A DNA stretch of 64,000 nt from Mesodorylaimus sp. YZB2_4 (lineage: Eukaryota; Nematoda; Enoplea; Dorylaimida; Dorylaimidae): contig JASANH010000134.1 in assembly GCA_030248295.1 (NCBI GenBank), positions 1 to 64,000 of the forward strand, in the 5' to 3' direction. The notes under the pieces were generated by a model. That model made no database searches. It was not told the origin of the DNA and saw nothing but the letters and a program-made list of their open reading frames with translations. Position numbers and translations under genes: made by a program. Shown here one piece after another: positions 43,213 to 54,500 of the stretch (positions are counted from its first letter, which is position 1; the number at the start of each line of letters is the position of its first letter).

Positions 43213-46200
43213 GTGGTGCCGCTGATCCACGCGCGTGCGATTGGTAATGGCGCGAAAAGGTTTTTAAGGACTCGATAATAAGGCCTTCAGGGAAATTCCC
43301 GATTACGATTTCAGCCATAAAAACGTTATCTGAAACAGCAAATGCTTTAATTAGTGGGAAAAAATATGGATAAAACAAAAAATAGGCGGACACCTTTATA
43401 AAGGGAGCAGCAATAGATGTTAATCAATCTCGGCTTTGCCTTGTTCGCTATCTTGGGGCTCCAACTGTTTTGCTTTGTCATCTTAACTGCATTGGCGTCA
43501 TTCGGGTAAGCCGCATCAAATGCACTTGCTCTCTTCGTCTCTCCAAGGCTGAAAAAAAAGCATGAAAACCCTTTTGAATGCACACATTTTGTGCTTGCAC
43601 TCTTGAAGCTTTGTTACTTTGGCTAAGCTTCAAGCGGGAACAAAGTTTGAACACAAATAGACGGAATCGGGCTCTTGAGTTTCGAGCCAGTCGAATGGTG
43701 ACGGTGGTGTCAGGGGCGAATACTTCCGATCGGGCATTTTTTCTGCTCGTTTACTAGCTGCAAAGCTGGTCACTTCTGCACTCATAAGGTGAAAGTAGGT
43801 TAAAAAAAACGCATCTAAGTATACTACAAACGCACATTTGCGTTCCAGGACATAAAATTCTGACAAAACCAAGTTTTTCGCAGTTATTTACTTATTTGGA
43901 CGTCGTCGATGAGTTTTAGCTTACACACAACGACGAATGCATGAAAAAAACAGCAAGTATAGTACAGTAAAGTCAATATATTTCACATTAATATCAAAAA
44001 CAGCGAGCTTAGATGTGTTTTTTTAATCATCACCTCCCCTGCCCACTACTGACTTTAGGTTTGCAAAAAGGAAAAGCTTTCTAGGCCTCCGCATTCTCAG
44101 CTTAGCTCGACGATGCTCCAAACTACTGGAAAACTGGGGCAATCCTGGGGTCTGTCGTCTCTTTCTTTTTCGTTTTGATTTAATTTTGAGTTTCATTTTG
44201 CCTCCAAATATTAAGCTCATTAGCATTTGTATGTCAGAAAAATAGGGTATATTCTTCCTGTATCAGATATGGAAGCGAGCAGCCAGAGTTTAGGCCCCTC
44301 GTTTCTGTGTCATCAGAAAATTCCAAATTCATAAACCGGCAACAGGGATTTTTCAACGCCACGGGTCTAGTGTCCGTGAGCTAAGAAGTTACAGTCATCG
44401 AAAAATGCGTTCTTTGTTTCATTCAGATTAAAAATCATCAACACACATGGATCGTTTGGGTCGGCGTCGAAAAGTAAATCCAAAAAAGCTTCAGCATTGT
44501 CCTCTGTCGGCGGCAGGTCATACAAAAGAATTGCGTTGAAGTTTAACAGCCTGATTACATTTAAGGATGAAGGGGTGAGAAAGAAAGCGGTGAAAAAGAG
44601 GGGCGAAAATGGAAAAAAAAGTTTAAAAGCAGCGACGCTTCAAACTCGTCTGGCGTTTGACGTTGACCCACGGGCGCGGGGCGTTGCGAAGACACAATGA
44701 TGAACTGCTCGTGGGCCAGAAAAAGACTCGATGGATGAGTGAGGCTTGGATAAGTGACTCGATGTCGTTGTCTGCGCCACCGCTGGACATACGGTTACGA
44801 CGGAATAGGGTTTGGATGTACGTATAGTTCGTATGTAGCCAAAAAACGGCAAATGGTTGGGTTACTAGAAGATATACGGAGCAGTGTTCCTGCGAGAACA
44901 GACAATGAGGCTAAGTATGAGAATGAAAACTAGAGCAATAATCGCAATGGTTGGGACGATAGAGGAAAGACAGGGGTGGGGTGGAAACAATAGATCGCAT
45001 CGATTTCATGAACTAAAAACTAACTTCAGGAAGAAGCTTTTTATACAGACCGACTCGAATCGAGGACACAATCACTTATTCTTAAAAATAAAAAAAATTT
45101 GAACCTACAAAGGATAATTTCCTTTTTTTTATTGTCTCGAGAAAACTATATGCCATTTGTCGCTCGCTAGTCACGTGAAAACCTTAGCTTTTCGAAGTCT
45201 GTTGCCGCATGTATGGGCCTTTTAAAGGCTTAAACATCAAAATGATTTTTACATTTTTGTGAATATATTTTGTAAATAAATCATTTTTAAATATATGTAT
45301 ATCCAGGGGTTTATTTGCTTATCGAAAAAAGCACCACAGAAAAAAGCACCACAAAAAAAGCACCATCTACATGAAGATATACAACTGCTCGCTTTTATCC
45401 GACTAACGAATGCAGATTTTAGCAGATAATGTTAATTAGAATAAGCAACTTGCAACATTCTTAAACAACAAACACGCATTACAGCACGGGCGAGGTTGAC
45501 TGGTTGTTCCACTGGCTGGCTGGCTGGCTGCCGTGACCGACCAGGAAAAGGCGTGCATTGAGGTGTTGGAAAGGAGGAGAGCAGGCCAAAGACTGGCGTA
45601 GAGATTGAATAGTGTCAAACGCGGGTCCCAGTCTAGGAAAAGGGCGGAGGTCTAGAGCTCTTGCACTTGCATTAGTACTAGCACTAGGCAGAGAGCTTCC
45701 AAGACAGAGGGTGGTGGACTAAAACCTAGGGCTACAGTGTGCTGAGCTCTGGCGTAAGCGGCGAACATCATCAGGCGACCACGAGGCGTACAGCTGACCG
45801 CTATGCACCACAGATACGAACCAATGCATTCATGCGAGGATAAAGCGAGATAACAGGCCACATCTCGGGCAACACGCACTAAGCCTAACCAACGGCGATA
45901 AGTTTGTAGAATTGGGGTAATGTGGGGAAACTGCGCTAGGGTGGAAGGGAATATTACTGGAGGATTGACATGTGAGGCTAGGAGAGACGGAACAAGGGTG
46001 GGGGACGACGGAGAGAAATTAAGGGGAGGTCTCGCAGTAGCAGCGGCAGCAGCAATTCGATCACGGTCAGTGTGGCGAGCACAAGTCACAATAGCGGCAA
46101 TGCAAGCCCGATCAAGAGAAAGGGAAGAAGAGCTCCCTGGTGCGCTAGAACTGTAGTACTTGGTGCAACGGCGACGACTAGCTGCTGAAGAAGTCGAAAA

Positions 46201-47049
46201 GGCGGCAATTGAAGCCCGATTGAAGGAACACCCCACTGTCGCATGTAACAAGCGCTGAATGAACTTGGGGGACCACGGTTTGGGGGGCGCTTAGGGTTGG
46301 GAGTGTGAGAAGGACACGTTGATGATGATGACGAGGTTGATGGCGAGATATTGGGTGGAGGGGCTCCGGAGACACCGAACCATTCGCAGATCCGTGTTCG
46401 AGCGCAGGCCAGGCGTTGATCAAATAATAACCAGGATGTGAGGACTTGGATTACCAAATTGATGTCTAGGGACACTTGAGCATCCTGCGCCGCATAGTGA
46501 AGCAAGTGGGGAAAAGGAAACCAGTCAGACAATGCCTCGTGCCAAGAATGACGCTAAGCTCTATCCAAACTTTCCCCTCGTCTTTGTGCAACGTCAAATT
46601 ACCAATACTAGCAAGGGTAACAATGTAGACGAGAGTAATCTGGCAAAAGTACAGGATTTCTTGCTTTGGGACTCGACTTCCCCAAATTTCCCAGTTAACA
46701 CTGCTTCCCAAATTCGTACCACGATCTTCACCTCCAGTGCAATTATAACTGACTTTGTTATTGGCCCCAGAAACATCCTTACCAAGTCGTGGGTCCCCCA
46801 TTACTTGCGACTAAGAGACATCCGTCAATCCAGGGCTTTTATACGAGCTACTGGTCACAATTCTGTTATGTTTTCTTTGTTTTATTCATTGGTCAAAATT
46901 AGGACCATACCCGAGAAAGCGAACTAATGCTTGCCTCTTCCCTTTAGCTACCTGTCTTTCACGCAAGATTTTTTCTATCTTATAAGTTTGCGGCTCTACG
47001 ACTTTTTGAATTTGGGCCTCATGCAATATGCGTTCCACTGGCTCGCTTT
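43213..47049. other. no gene assigned
   Basis: Several long frames exist, e.g. minus 45652-46251 (199 aa) and plus 46532-46927 (131 aa), but their composition is low-complexity or unplaced and no motif is recognised. A (GGCT)n run lies at about 45512-45531. The minus-strand Polinton remnant that follows would be expected to extend into this stretch, but I find no capsid, protease or integrase motif. Confidence 0.4.
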
Positions 47050-47421
47050 TCATGTCTTGAAGTTTATATACAGGCCCTGGAATGGCTTTGGGATACCTTC
47101 TAATATGGTTTCGTCTGAAAACAGTAAAGTTACTCTGTCTGGTTCAAGTTGTCCCGCTTCTGAAGGCGCATTCCCTCTCTCTTCGTCTCTTCTATGAGAA
47201 TGAGGAACGTGCACCAAATGCATCTTCTTGAATTTCATGTACCTTCGCAGCACTTGATTGTAATTGAGTAGTTTGACATCGGGAGCGTCTCTGTTGTTGT
47301 CTAGAATTGCACGAATTTCCGCATCTAAGCCATCTAATTGCGGTACAGCTCCAGGGAGCATTTGTCTTGGGTAATATTCGTTAGACGCTAGCACCAGCAT
47401 CATTTTCTTGTAATGCATCAT
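47050..47421 (-). CDS. Polinton/Maverick accessory protein, N-terminal part
   Basis: A 123-aa frame starts with overlapping ATGs (MMHYKKMMLVLAS) and continues LDAEIRAILDNNRDAPDVKL, LLNYNQVLRRYMKFK. KKMxLV near the start, LD.E...IL.. and Y.Q.L.RY form the pattern I associate with the conserved accessory/virion protein encoded next to the GGFLP protein in Polintons and adintovirus-like elements. The C-terminal GS.I.D block of the family is not seen here, though a related C-terminus occurs at 60773-61258. It begins ~10 nt after the GGFLP frame ends, on the same strand. The exact role is unknown. Confidence 0.6.
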   Translation of the reverse strand: MMHYKKMMLVLASNEYYPRQMLPGAVPQLDGLDAEIRAILDNNRDAPDVKLLNYNQVLRRYMKFKKMHLVHVPHSHRRDEERGNAPSEAGQLEPDRVTLLFSDETILEGIPKPFQGLYINFKT

Positions 47422-47429
47422 TCTTATCT

Positions 47430-47670
47430 TTAGTTTTTTAAAGGTCGCAACAAACTACCTATTAATCCTCCAGCGGCACTTACAATTGGCGCAAGCAAAA
47501 ATGGAAGAAATCCACCTTTCTGAATAAGCAATTTACGCTTTTGTTTAACAGAGGCCTTTCGTTGTGCCAAAGTTCGCAGAGCAATTCTATTACGATGTTG
47601 AGCCTTTCTGTCGTTGGTCTTTAGATGAATGTTGCCAAGGAGAATGTTTTTTTGCGCAGTCGCAAATACA
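47430..47670 (-). CDS. Polinton/Maverick GGFLP-type small membrane-like protein
   Basis: This frame is open without an ATG in the window part. It reads a basic arm (RIALRTLAQRKASVKQKRKL) followed by the hydrophobic signature LIQKGGFLPFLLAPIVSAAG and GLIGSLLRPLKN, stop. A basic R.LA....K.K...Q.GGFLP.LL.P segment ending in a glycine-rich hydrophobic helix is characteristic of a small Polinton/adintovirus protein, considered a minor virion component. It lies directly upstream of the KKMMLV frame, the usual Polinton order. Confidence 0.65.
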
Positions 47671-47817
47671 AAGGATTAAGTCCTTTGGAGCACCTTTCAA
47701 AAAGGTTTTCCTCTTTTGTCTTTTAGCCTTCTTGAGGTTTCAAAGTAGCTTCAAGTTTCGTTGTAATCGAGTACCAACCATCCTCATATGAGTACCATTC
47801 TATAACTGATTGCTGCT

Positions 47818-48165
47818 TTTCCAAGCCCTGTAATTTGAGGTGTATACACAACACTTGGCTCTCCAGAAAAGATTTTTGAACGAAGGCGAGCGTGATCCGG
47901 GCATGCCTGTGTGAAATCAACAAAAAGATATCCATGCGATTCTCCTGTTGCATCTTCATAGCTCTGTTGAAAATATTTTATGTTGTCTTACATAAACATG
48001 AAATATTTTTAACAGAGCTATGAAGATGCAACAGGAGAATCGCATGGATATCTTTTCGTTGATTTCACACAGGCATGCCCGGATCACACTCGCCTTCGTT
48101 CAAAAATCTTTCCTGGAGAGCCAACTGTTGTGTATTCACCTCAAATTACAGGGCTTGGAAATGCA
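47818..48165. repeat. large near-perfect palindrome with coding arms
   Basis: Arms of about 160 bp (47818-47975 and 47995-48165) are inverted copies differing at roughly six positions, separated by only ~20 bp. Each arm, read in its own direction, encodes SYEDATGESHGYLFVDFTQA and a RLRSKIF.GEP.VVY block, which I associate with Polinton accessory ORFs. The left arm is in line with the GGFLP gene on the minus strand. The DNA or RNA could form a long hairpin. Confidence 0.85.
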
Positions 48166-48167
48166 GA

Positions 48168-48310
48168 ACTTTGAGCGCTGACCATTGCTGACCAGTTGGC
48201 CAGACGCCGCTAATATTTCACACAGGGCTTTCTTGTACACCTAGGAACAAATTAAAATTTTTGGTTTTGTAAAGTTCGACTTAACGGTTGGCGATGTTCC
48301 CTTGTTAGAA
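48168..48310. repeat. copy of the GGCGTCTGG...GGTCAG repeat
   Basis: Inverted relative to 41190-41330, sharing CTGACCAGTTGGCCAGACGC and AACAAGGGAACATCGCCA-type blocks. Confidence 0.55.
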
Positions 48311-48859
48311 GTGGGCTTGTACTGTACGCATACAGTATCTGCGAGGACTTTTCAAAGCGACAATGACTTCTTATTCTGCGAGGAGTGATTGACATGCTGA
48401 AGCGCTAATTCTGGATCACCAGTGCAACAGGTGGTCCCCTGCCCCAGCCACTCTATTCTAGCAATGGAGGACAGGAGGACCAAGAGTCGTAAGTTCTAGT
48501 TATTGCAGATGGATGAACGCCTGAAAAGATCCTAGCGGAAATATCAACCGGATAGGTACACAAGCTGGCTCGCAGCTGTCTCACCAGAGTGATGCTTTAT
48601 ATCGGCGGATGCGCGCTAGATATACTGTATATGGATCAAGTCCAGCAAGAAATCGTGAGCCTTGCCCTGAATGAGGTAAACTGCGTAAAACATTCATAAT
48701 CAGTGTATGCAACCCAAACGAGCATATATCACTCGAAAAATATAACCCACTCAGGCATGCGTCGCCGAGGGAGCCTAGCCAACCTAGTCTCTCCTGGCAT
48801 TTCGTTAGGGTATGGTGGCTGGGCTAACTTTGTTGTTGTCTGATAACAGATTTTTTTAG

Positions 48860-49616
48860 AAATCAGAATGTATATAGACATCCCGTTAAAGCCATCTACC
48901 TCATATGTCTCTAGGATGCGATAACCCAGCTCCAGCGCTTTCTTTAGTTCCAATGTTACCGATCTCCCAACCAATGCGCACTCATCGTCTGAATGCTGAC
49001 AGGGGTCTTGCTGTTGGGAGCCAGCACAAGTTTCACAAAGTGGGAATAGCAATTTCTTGCTGGTCTTGCATCGATATGGAAGAAGAGGGTGTAGGAGGCT
49101 CGTTGGTGCGAGGATTTTACACTTCACAAGCCCCTCGTATGGCATGCGCGTAGCGTTCATCGGCTTGAAGTTTTCAGTAATAATTGTCAGGTGCCCTGTT
49201 AAAAAACCCCCATGTTTGCAGATATATGGATAAAGGCTTAGAACGTCGATACAACGGATTTTTTCCCCGTTTGAGACCTGAAAATCACAGAAGGGGCTAA
49301 GAGGAGTGGGTGTTCAGGAAGACTCAATACGTACCTTATGGTAAAGGACGGTCGCATTAGTTCGGCCACCGTGAAATGCCTTTCTAGCATCCATAGGTCC
49401 CACGATTCCAACATTTTCCGAAAATCCAGCCATTTCCTCATTCTCTTCTATCTCTGCTTGCAACTGACACTCCCATTTTCTATAACTGTGTCGCTGAAAA
49501 TGAATAAATTTCCTACAAAAATATAGCGCCAATGCAGAGGAAAGCAACTTTTATACCCCATTGATTCTAACGCTCGTCTTCGCTCTAAGGTTTGCTGATA
49601 TGCTTCTGATGCATCA
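48860..49616 (-). pseudogene. Polinton DNA polymerase B fragment
   Basis: This is an inverted partial duplicate of 53955-54715. On the minus strand it encodes IVGPMDARKAFHGGRTNATV, LYHKV, an intron with identical GTACGT donor, part of the motif-A exon, then YEGLVKCKILAPTSL, FPLCETCAGSQQQDPCQH and LELKKALELGYRILETYEV. The frame keeps the ELKKALELGY segment that is frameshifted in the larger copy, so the two copies decayed independently. Upstream exonuclease and downstream motif B/C parts are absent. It lies about 0.7 kb upstream of the palindrome and GGFLP genes, presumably all one minus-strand Polinton remnant. Confidence 0.8.
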
Positions 49617-49794
49617 GCAGGCACGCTAGTACCTGCTTAGACCAGTCAACCAGACGCCTAATGCTAAAAGACGATTTTTGCAGGCTAATAAGTCAAGAAC
49701 GGTTTGACGAAAATTTTTGATTTTTTGCACACAGAGCAGAATCGGCCGAATCTAGAATCGTGCCAATTTTTATCAAAATCCGTCTGGCCCATAT

Positions 49795-50925
49795 CGAGTT
49801 CCAGAATACGCGATTTCTTTTTCAGGGGGGAGAAGACGAGGAGGAGGAGGAGTAGGAGGAGGAGGATAAAGATCAGGCTAGCGCAACAACCAGAGGTCGT
49901 ACAGGTGTAAATATTAGTTTTTCTGAAAGCTTGCATCTTCAGAATCTGCCTTTTGGCATTCGCTTCTTTAAAGCTTTTTTTTCTGAAAAGTTATTCCAAA
50001 AAATAATCACTTTTTTGGCTTTTTTAACCCGTCGCTCGTCGAGTACTCAACATATTTTTATAAAAATTGACATGGCAGCGGATCTGACCTATCCTGCAAA
50101 GCGTGCGAAAAATCAACTTTTTTGGTTCAATCATTCTTGAGTTATCGACTATCGAACGTAGCTGGCTTTTGTGTTCCTGTTTTTTCGGCGCGTGGTTTAG
50201 AAAGATCAACTGAACGGGTTGAGGTGTAGCGCTATTGATTAGCTAGGCTCACATAGCGCGCTCTCACGAAGATGGCTTTAGTGCACAGCAATAAATTTTC
50301 CGATAATAAATTGAGAATATGTGAACGAATATAAATGATATGGATAGAGTTTCCATGGTCAGGACATGTTCTATTAGATGTGAAGGTGATATTGTTGAGG
50401 AAAATTAGAGCTAATAACAATCTTATTCAACTTATTCAACTTATAAAACTTGCGGATCCTAAGTGTTCAGTTTCAGCTTCTGATGCAATACTCTGAGGAT
50501 ATAGAAGTCAAGACAACTTGAGCATGAGCTAGTTCTCCTTACGAATTAGGAATCCTCACGAATGAGCTTTTTTGTTTTTCCTGCCGCCTGTATATCTGAG
50601 AATTCAAAAAAATGCGCATTGCATGAGCAGGCACGGTAGTGCGGGTAAGAGTTTCCGACTATGAAATGATCGATCTGTTGTCGGTCTTTTCGAGTAATTT
50701 CATGGGCGCGGGTTAACGTTCCGTTCTATGTTTCTCTTTTCAAGAGGTTTGGAAGGAGGTGTATGACAGTCAATTCACGCAATTCTCTCAGTTGTAGGAA
50801 CAAGTGTTTTGGGCCAAACTTGTTTCTAGCAAAAAAACGAAAAACGGTTTTATTATTCCCAGTAAAGTCTGTTATGACAGACTCAAAACTTTTAGACCAG
50901 CCAATGCACACAGTGGAACCGAGAC
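49795..50925. repeat. long inverted duplication, arm 2 (of 35690-37030)
   Basis: It contains a copy of the 3' end of the unknown gene's last exon, including the EDEEEEE acidic run and a SFSESLHLQN block, now interrupted by a stop. Flank shared with 36.0-36.9 kb follows, and then the MITE-like arm (50870 on), which continues to about 51135. Confidence 0.7.
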
Positions 50926-51135
50926 TTAGTATGGCTGGTCTGCTCGGCCACAAGAAAGGAGAGGTGGCCTGACATGCTGCGCACTGCACACAGTGTACGT
51001 AGAATCGCACATATACTGTATGCATGCATTTAGAGGTCAGCATCAAAGCCACAAAGCCTGTATTCTGTGAGCTGCTAATGTTCAGACAGGCTCCCCAAAG
51101 TCAGGTGTGCTGTTTCATACTAGCAACCTGGTATT

Positions 51136-51594
51136 GTCGGATGTCAATTATTAAACGTGGTCCAAGTACTTTGGGCACTAAATGAACTCCTTCGCCGAGA
51201 GAAAACATCTTGAGCTTCGGAGACGCCATGACATACAGTAGAGGGGAAATAAGGAATAAGGCTGCTGATTGCGCCGCACCACAGAATTTTAAGGATAGGT
51301 CTGTGGGGTTCTTATTTCTCCTCAAGTTGAAAAGACCACCGGGAAAAAAACCCACTCGCGATAAGTGGTTCACAACGCCAATCATAGGTAAGATCCCCCC
51401 TCGAATCACCGCCTCTTTCGGGCGCTCAAGCCAATAAAAAACGAGGCTGCGCCCCCTCCCTCGCCCAAAAAAAGAATCATCCTGTCCCATTCTTCCCCCC
51501 CCCCCCCCCCCACGCATCTAACAGTTAGTTCCTTCGGACAAGCATTTGACAGAGCACAAAATTCTACGAGGTCAGTGGAATATTTCTTTCCATC
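51136..51594. other. no gene recognised
   Basis: It includes a C17 run near 51498. It is the upstream flank of the plus-strand Polinton polymerase. Confidence 0.4.
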
Positions 51595-54500
51595 ATGACC
51601 TCGTTACAGCATTTGGATTTACCTAAACTTCAACAGCTAGTTAATAGTAATGTATGGAAAGATTTCCCAGCGTTACTTGGTGATATTTACGATCGTTATA
51701 CTGAACTTAGCGCGCTATTCAATTTAGTAGTACTGACTTTTGGCATGCTGTCGACCAAATCGGTCGTGGAGAAGAAAGCAGTGGAGAGTAACACTCCGAA
51801 GAAGAAAAGCAAGAGAACGATCTTGAGAGGCTAAATATAACTGCGGCAAATTACTACGATCTGCGTCCTATGTTCATAAAGAACTCAAGACAGTTTTGAG
51901 CTAACTATGGTCAATATGATCTTATTGTCAGAAACATTCAAAATGACGAAAATGTGGACATTATCTTGACTGCAGTATTCTCTGAGGTTTTAGACACAAT
52001 AAAATATTTGGCCATATTTGGCTTTGCGACTTACACTTTTCAGTTGTTACTAGGATGATAGGTTTCCTAAAAAAGTTATATTATCGTGAGACCTGTTCCA
52101 GAGACGCCCTGATGATCGAATTTGTCCTGTTCGCTGAACTTTCTGCCTTGGAGCAGGAAAATGTACCGTCGTACGCCCTTTGCGAAAGTGCAATAAATGC
52201 AATCGTTTCTTCAACAACAAGATATGCTTCCATAACCATATGCGTCAAAACGGTTCTGGCCGTGGAAAATATCCGAGTACTTGCGACCAGATAAAACGAT
52301 GCGATACCTGTCGACAGGAATTTCATGTCAAAAAGGGGCATATTTGTGGCGTTCGGCAGTGCATTACGTGTGAAGTGGATGTTAGCACTGCTGATCATCA
52401 ATGCTTCATTCAACCTTACAGTGGCAAAACTGCGGAGAGCAACTTTGAAGAGGATCCCTTGGCGGAGATGCAGGAGCTTGAAGACGATAGCGGAGACGAG
52501 ATTCAGGATAAACCAGGATCGAAGAAGCAAAAGAAACCTTCCAGAACCATTTTGATATTTTACAACTTAGAATGCAGGCAGGACGACAAACTGACCGAAG
52601 AAGATGGTAGCTGTATCAACCTGCACAATCCCAACCTAATAGTTGCGCATAAGGTGAGAATTTTCCGCATACATGAATAAACAGGCACCTTTTATTTATT
52701 CCAATCATGTATGTTCGTAAGTCATGTACTGTAGATATACTGATATAAGCTACACATTTAGCCTATCAAAAACCAATCTGATCTTGTATTCTGGTTTTTT
52801 AAGGTGTGCAACGAATGCTGCGAATCGACGGAATTATCGCATTGCGAACACTGCACCGAAAAACCCGAGGTGTTTAAGGAAGATGATTGCTTGGACAAAT
52901 TCTGTGAATGGCTTTTTTCGAAGCAGCATAAAGGAGCTATCGCCATAGCGCATAACTCAAAAGGCTATGATGGACAGTTTGTTCTCGCGTACTGTCATCG
53001 CAATGGCTTGAAACCAAAGCAAATTATTTCTCGTGGGCTTGGAATCATGTACCTGGAGGTGAATGATGTGCAGCTTAGAGACAGTTACTGTTTCCTTCCG
53101 ATGCCTCTGTCATCTCTGCCAAGTGCATTTGGCGTAGAAGAGGTCAAGAAAGGTAGGTGCGCCGTTGTGGCGAGCCTCTTCACATCCCTCGCATGCGTGG
53201 TAGTCATATGTTTAGCATCCATATTCATTTCCGGATACTTTCCTCACTTGTTCAACAGAAAGGAAAATTAAAGCTACGTGGGTGCGTGGCTATTTAGTGA
53301 GTATTACCAGCCAGAATACATGGAAGAGAGCTCGCGGAAGCAATTTATGGAATGTCATGAGCAGCAATGTGCGGAGCAGTTCGATTTCCAGAAAGAAATT
53401 CTTGCATATCGTGAAAGCGACGTAGGTCGCTATGTTTCGCATACTTTTGAGAGGAATGTGAAAACTTATGCATGTCGTCTTTTCCTTTTTCAGGTGACTG
53501 TCCTCAGGCTCTGTTGCCTGAAATTTCGTTGCATGTTTCTGAATATTGGAAACATTGAGTCATTTGCAGAAAGTATCACTATTGCCGGTGCATGCAATAA
53601 GTTCTACCGAATGCACCATATGCCGATAAATCGTATTGCTGTTGTACCACATGGTGGCTATCGGAAAAATGATAGGCAGTCACTGATAGCTCTCAAATGG
53701 TTAAAATGGATTGCTCATAAAACCGGTCAACGCATACGCCATAAACTAAATAGAGGGGAGGTCCGAATTGCGCTGTGGGCGGTTGACGGGCTATGCGGAA
53801 AAACAGTTTATGAATTTTACGGCTTTTATTGGTAAGTATACAGTACTTCTGTTCTAAGCATGAGCATGAGAAGCAAAAAAAATTTGATGTGTTTTTAGGA
53901 ATGGCTTCCCAAGCTGTATGCCCAATCGACGGCGCATTACAGCAGATGGTATCTGAAATGCATCAGAAGCATATCAGCAAACCTTAGAACGAAGACGAGC
54001 GTTAGAATCAATGGGGTATAAAAGTTGCTTTCCTCTGCATTGGCGCTATATTTTTGTAGGAAATTTATTCATTTTCAGCGACACAGTTATAGAAAATGGG
54101 AGTGTCAGTTGCAAGCAGAGATAGAAGAGAATGAGGAAATGGCTGGATTTTTGGAAAATGTTGGAATCGTGGGACCTATGGATGCTAGAAAGGCATTTCA
54201 CGGTGGCCGAACAAATGCGACTGTCCTTTACCATAAGGTACGTATTGAGTCTTCCTGAACACCCACTCCTCTTAGCCCCTTCTGTGATTTTCAGATCTCG
54301 AACGGGGGAAAAATCCGTTATATCGACGTTCTAAGCCTTTACCCATATATCTGCAAACATGGGCGTTTTCCAACAGGGCACCCGAAAATTATTACTGTAA
54401 ACTTTGAGCCGATGAACGCTTCTTGCATGCCATACGAGGGGCTTGTAAAGTGTGAAATCCTCCCACCAACGAACCTCCCACACCCTCTTCTTCCATATCG

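Noticed and set aside
45652-46251. 199-aa minus-strand ORF, Ser/Ala/Pro-rich
   Set aside because: Low-complexity composition, no motif, no splice or neighbour context; likely chance in GC-rich DNA.
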